Source: Hyphomonadaceae bacterium UKL13-1
Lineage (GTDB): Bacteria; Pseudomonadota; Alphaproteobacteria; Caulobacterales; Aquidulcibacteraceae
Assembly (NCBI GenBank): GCA_001602435.1
Contig: CP012156.1
Location: forward strand, 372,001-436,000
Length of the DNA stretch: 64,000 nt
Direction of reading: 5' to 3'
Shown here: positions 60,797 through 64,000 of the stretch, one piece after another
How positions within the stretch are numbered: the stretch's first letter is position 1
Layout of the letters: every line of letters starts with the position of its first letter
Program-made: the position numbers and the translations under genes
The notes under the pieces: model-generated
Told to the model about the DNA's origin: nothing
What the model saw: the letters and a program-made list of their open reading frames with translations, nothing else
Databases searched by the model: none

Positions 60797-62191
60797 CTAG
60801 TTTGCTGTAATCTGGCCCTTGGTTGGCAGGGCATTAATCCAAGCCGCCATCATTTTGGTCAATTCTGGATTATAGGGGGCCACAGTCACGGGCTTGCCTG
60901 CTTGATTGGCTGCCCGCACCTCATCCCGGCTTGCTTGAATGTCAAAGCCATGACCTGTGAGAGGCAAGAAGCGATAGGTCGCGGTGCCCGGACGGTAGAA
61001 ATTGACGACATCGACAATCCGTTTGTGGTCCCGCTCATCAATCGCAGCAAAATCCGCCTCGCCATAAATCGCCAGAACCGGTGCCTTAGTGTCGCGCCAA
61101 GCCGCCACTGTGTCTTGAGCGGCGACGCCGCGCCAATAGGCAAGATTGCGGCCCAGGATCAAATCGTCACCATCCCAATCAAACGCGCTGCGCAACATGG
61201 CTTCATGATTGGGGTTTTCACTGGCGATGGTTTTCAAGCTGACATCTTCATTAAAGACCCGCTGCATGAGAGGCCGGAAGGCCTTGGCAGCCTGCTCGGC
61301 TTCTGCAGGGTCGGCTCCGGCCGACAAGAAACCCTGCATGGCAAATAGCTCTTGCATATAGTCCTGCCAGTTGCGCAGCGCCGTGCCATAGACCATTACG
61401 CCGCGTGGTGCTGGCCCTTTGGCAGCAATCAGGGGCGCTTGAATTCCGCCCATAGAATGGCCCAGAATGATGATGCGATCAGCGCTAATGCCGCGATCCT
61501 TGATGAGGGCTTGGTAGCCCGCTTCAAAGCCTTCCATCTCCAACGCAAAGTCGGTTTTGAGACAGGGGGTATTGGTCAGGCTGTCACCCATGCCGAGCTT
61601 TTCGATCCGGTAGGACCCAATCCCCGCCTCTGCCAAAGTTTTGGCCAAGAGGTGATAAGGATGGGTAGGTGGGCCTTCGACGCTGCCGCAGCCATAGCCT
61701 TGGACCAAAAAGACCACCGGGGCACCCGGCGCCGCTGCCTTCGGGGTCACTAGAATGTCGCGCAAGCGGCCATCTTTAAACGTGACCGTCCCATAGCGGA
61801 CATCGGCACTTAGAATGGATTCAAGTGGGCGGGCGGTGGCTGTCGCGGTGACATTCTTAGTGTCTGCGCCGCGCTTGATGCTCAATGTCGCGACATCGCC
61901 CGCGCGCAATAGCCCAGCGGCAGCAACCAGCTCTGAATTGGTTTTGGTTGCCTTGCCATTGACGCTTAGGATGATGTCGCCGGGTTCCACGCCAGCCAAG
62001 GCCGCCGTCAATTGCGGGGTGACTATTGTCACTTTCGGGCCGTCGCTGGTGTTTTCAAGCGCTACACCCAAGGCCGCGCGCCGCGTCAATTCTGCCGTTG
62101 ATTGCGAGCCACCAGTTTGACCTGCAAAGGCTGAACCTCCGGCCAAAGCCACCGACAGCACGGCTGTCGCCAATAAAAACCCACGAGTCAT
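60797..62191 (-). CDS. Exported PDZ-alpha/beta hydrolase fusion
   Basis: 464 residues. Signal peptide (AGGSAFAG-Q), PDZ domain (about 40-122: LGVALENTSDGPKV, AALAGVEPGDIILSVNGKAT) and an alpha/beta hydrolase with nucleophile Ser246 (LGHSMGG), acid candidate in AIYGEADF and His in LTGHGFDI. The PDZ resembles those of HtrA proteases, so it probably recognises C-termini of proteins or a partner; the hydrolase substrate is unknown. ATG 62191 has GGAGGGGG upstream. It is convergent with the PstS/OmpA gene. Confidence 0.87.
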   Translation of the reverse strand: MTRGFLLATAVLSVALAGGSAFAGQTGGSQSTAELTRRAALGVALENTSDGPKVTIVTPQLTAALAGVEPGDIILSVNGKATKTNSELVAAAGLLRAGDVATLSIKRGADTKNVTATATARPLESILSADVRYGTVTFKDGRLRDILVTPKAAAPGAPVVFLVQGYGCGSVEGPPTHPYHLLAKTLAEAGIGSYRIEKLGMGDSLTNTPCLKTDFALEMEGFEAGYQALIKDRGISADRIIILGHSMGGIQAPLIAAKGPAPRGVMVYGTALRNWQDYMQELFAMQGFLSAGADPAEAEQAAKAFRPLMQRVFNEDVSLKTIASENPNHEAMLRSAFDWDGDDLILGRNLAYWRGVAAQDTVAAWRDTKAPVLAIYGEADFAAIDERDHKRIVDVVNFYRPGTATYRFLPLTGHGFDIQASRDEVRAANQAGKPVTVAPYNPELTKMMAAWINALPTKGQITAN

Positions 62192-62278
62192 AAACACCCC
62201 CTCCAATAGATCCCGCGCTCGTCCTAAGCGGGAAGGGGCAGGCAACTCAAATGAATTCGAGGTAAGGTTTTAGGGCTT

Positions 62279-63154
62279 TCAGACTGCTACGAACGCGTTA
62301 CGTGGGATGCCTTGGAAGAAGAGGGCGCTCTCCAAAGTTCCATGTTCAATCCGGGCGGGGGCTTGAGCGGCAACGATGGGCTTGGCCCGATAGGCGATGC
62401 CAAGGCCTGCTGCTTCAATCATCATCAAGTCGTTGGCCCCATCGCCAATCGCGAGGGTCTCTGTGAGATCGAGGTTCAGGCGCGCTGCATCTTCCTTCAA
62501 AGCTGCTAGCTTGGCTTCCTTGCCCAAAATTGGCAGCCCGACTTTCCCTGTTAGGCGAGCACCGTCGTCCAGCAATTGATTGGCGCGATTTGTATGAAAG
62601 CCAGCGCGTTCTGCAACGCGGCTGGTAAAGAAGCTGAACCCACCCGAGACCAAAGCACAATGCGCACCCAAGCTGGCCATGGTTCGCACAAAGACTTCGG
62701 CACCGGGGTTGAGAGCCACGCGCGCATCATAGCAGGCTTGTAAAGCCGCCAACTCAAGGCCCGTCAACATCGCGACTCGCTCTGTCAGGGCGCCTTCAAA
62801 ATTGAGTTCGCCAGCCATCGCGCGTTCAGTAATGGCGGACACTTCAGCCTTCTTATTGGCAAAGTCAGCCAATTCATCGAGGCATTCACAGCCGATAATG
62901 GTGGAATCCATGTCTGCCACCAGAAGGCCCATGCGTTTAGGGGCGCGCGCCGAAACATCGAGTGGCAATCCGTCTAGCCAAGAAATGGCCTCTTCGACGT
63001 CTCCCTCGGTGGCGCTGATATGGAGCGCTTCGCCTGCTTCAATCGTCTTTATGGAAACCTCACCCCAAAGGGCTTCGATCCGCGCCAAGGCTTCTTCAAG
63101 GACTTTTTCGCCAGTGGGGCTCACGAGGATCAAAGAGGGCAATTCGAACTCCAT
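62279..63154 (-). CDS. serB: Phosphoserine phosphatase
   Basis: 291 residues. Last step of serine synthesis, O-phosphoserine to serine. N-terminal ACT-like region (1-72), then a HAD phosphatase: Asp81 and Asp83 in VADMDSTIIG, SGGFSFFTSRVA and GDGANDL. Length and domain order match E. coli SerB. It is divergent from miaA with 58 bases between starts. Confidence 0.96.
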   Translation of the reverse strand: MEFELPSLILVSPTGEKVLEEALARIEALWGEVSIKTIEAGEALHISATEGDVEEAISWLDGLPLDVSARAPKRMGLLVADMDSTIIGCECLDELADFANKKAEVSAITERAMAGELNFEGALTERVAMLTGLELAALQACYDARVALNPGAEVFVRTMASLGAHCALVSGGFSFFTSRVAERAGFHTNRANQLLDDGARLTGKVGLPILGKEAKLAALKEDAARLNLDLTETLAIGDGANDLMMIEAAGLGIAYRAKPIVAAQAPARIEHGTLESALFFQGIPRNAFVAV

Positions 63155-63212
63155 TCAGCTTATACGCATCAGACTATTGGCGGTATGCCGGAACTTGGGC
63201 TAGAGGCAGGCC

Positions 63213-64000
63213 ATGCAAACTGCCCTCCTTATTCTCGGCCCCACGGCTTCGGGCAAGACCGCCTATGCCATTGATGCTGCTATCAAGCAAAATGGCGAAG
63301 TCATCAACATGGACTCGATGCAAGTCTATGCAGATTTGGAAATCCTGACGGCGCGGCCCAGCATGGCTGAAATGGGCGACGTACCGCATCATTTGTTTGG
63401 CCATGTCGACGGGGCAGTCGCCTATTCGACTGGGGCTTGGCTGGCAGAGACCGAAGCGGCAATTGCCGATATTCAGTCCCGCGGTCGCCGCCCGATTCTG
63501 GTGGGGGGTACAGGCCTATATGCGCATGCCTTGACGCAAGGCTTGGTGCCAACTCCGCCTGTCCCGCCGGACGTTCGGGCCTCCACCCGAAGGCTGGTTG
63601 GCGCTGATCCGCGTGCTGCTCATGCACGCTTGATGGAGGTCGACCCTAAAGCGGCCCGCAAGATTGAACCCAAGGACGCCGTGCGCATCGCACGGGCTTT
63701 AGAAGTTTTTGAAGCAACCGGCAGGGCCTTGTCCGACTGGCACCAAGACCCACAACCACCCGTGCTGGCGCTAGGCACCTGGGAGGGTATCGCCCTGATG
63801 CCTGAGCGCGATGTGCTCTATGCCCGGATTGAGGCGCGCTTTGAACGCATGATGGAGGACGGCGGTCTCAATGAAGCCCACGCGCTGTATCAACGTCGGT
63901 TGGAGCCCGATTTGCCCGTGATGAAGGCAGTCGGGATGCCCGGCCTGATCGATTTCTTTGAAGAGCAATGCGGCTATGATGAAGCCATCTCGCGCTCCAT
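63213..64000 (+). CDS. miaA: tRNA dimethylallyltransferase (partial, 3' end beyond the window)
   Basis: The frame opens at ATG 63213 (AGGCAGG upstream) and is still open at the window end, about 262 codons in. MiaA adds a dimethylallyl group to A37 of UNN-reading tRNAs. Motifs: P-loop GPTASGKT (residues 9-16), NMDSMQVY with the catalytic Asp, VGGTGLY, and the prenyl-region PDVRASTRRLVG. Typical length is about 300 residues, so 40 or so are missing. Confidence 0.95.
   Translation, partial: MQTALLILGPTASGKTAYAIDAAIKQNGEVINMDSMQVYADLEILTARPSMAEMGDVPHHLFGHVDGAVAYSTGAWLAETEAAIADIQSRGRRPILVGGTGLYAHALTQGLVPTPPVPPDVRASTRRLVGADPRAAHARLMEVDPKAARKIEPKDAVRIARALEVFEATGRALSDWHQDPQPPVLALGTWEGIALMPERDVLYARIEARFERMMEDGGLNEAHALYQRRLEPDLPVMKAVGMPGLIDFFEEQCGYDEAISRS

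Noticed and set aside
1-64000. CRISPR arrays, integrases, transposases, toxin-antitoxin or defence genes
   Set aside because: None seen in any frame; the only mobile-like features are the short intergenic repeats and the apaG scar.

Overview
The window is a dense stretch of chromosome from an alphaproteobacterium, most likely Caulobacterales (Hyphomonadaceae/Caulobacteraceae side). I infer this from lineage-typical genes: rpoH, the 1624-residue NAD-glutamate dehydrogenase, mmcB with an alphaproteobacterial LexA box, the TauE/TIGR02186 pair, the tandem-domain dCTP deaminase, the TIGR01459 HAD protein, an intracellular PHB depolymerase, and a hybrid kinase with a pseudo-receiver. I see no rRNA, tRNA, CRISPR array, prophage or transposase gene. 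The one visible acquisition scar is a duplicated apaG 3' end beside a phosphodiesterase gene.

Layout. 0-7.3 kb: sensor kinase, AmpG-like permease, hybrid kinase, GH53 galactanase and rpoH. 7.5-10.2 kb: acnA with a clear terminator. 10.2-11.56 kb: a gene-free region full of perfect palindromes and repeat elements, the strangest sequence here. 11.6-17.3 kb: HAD hydrolase, dcd, an ALDH7-type aldehyde dehydrogenase, apaG, glycerophosphodiester phosphodiesterase, apaG remnant with a second copy of the repeat pair, and a membrane protein. 17.3-24.5 kb: mtaB, TauE/TIGR02186 pair, DUF3429, lipoprotein, cysS, folE (structured leader) and hisI. 24.6-33 kb: quinohaemoprotein alcohol dehydrogenase, AI-2E-family transporter and the giant glutamate dehydrogenase. 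33-38.3 kb: DUF3999/DUF2339 pair bordered by gene-poor sequence, AT-rich on one side. 38.3-49.2 kb: tspO, fatty-acid desaturase, ppa, pbp1A, a large unknown exported protein, phaZ, SCO protein, DJ-1 family protein and mmcB. 49.2-64 kb: DUF6065, a small membrane protein, kdsA, ABC exporter, POT peptide transporter, TonB receptor, DegP-like protease, a PstS/OmpA fusion, a PDZ-hydrolase fusion, serB, and miaA running off the end.

The genes fit an aerobic heterotroph that takes up and breaks down organic matter (galactanase, TonB receptor, peptide transporter, alcohol dehydrogenase, amino-acid catabolism) and stores carbon as PHB. Most of the window is ordinary core genome. The points of interest are the palindrome array at 10.5-11.5 kb, the paired inverted repeats at two loci, the apaG scar, the folE leader, the LexA box of mmcB, and several uncommon domain fusions.
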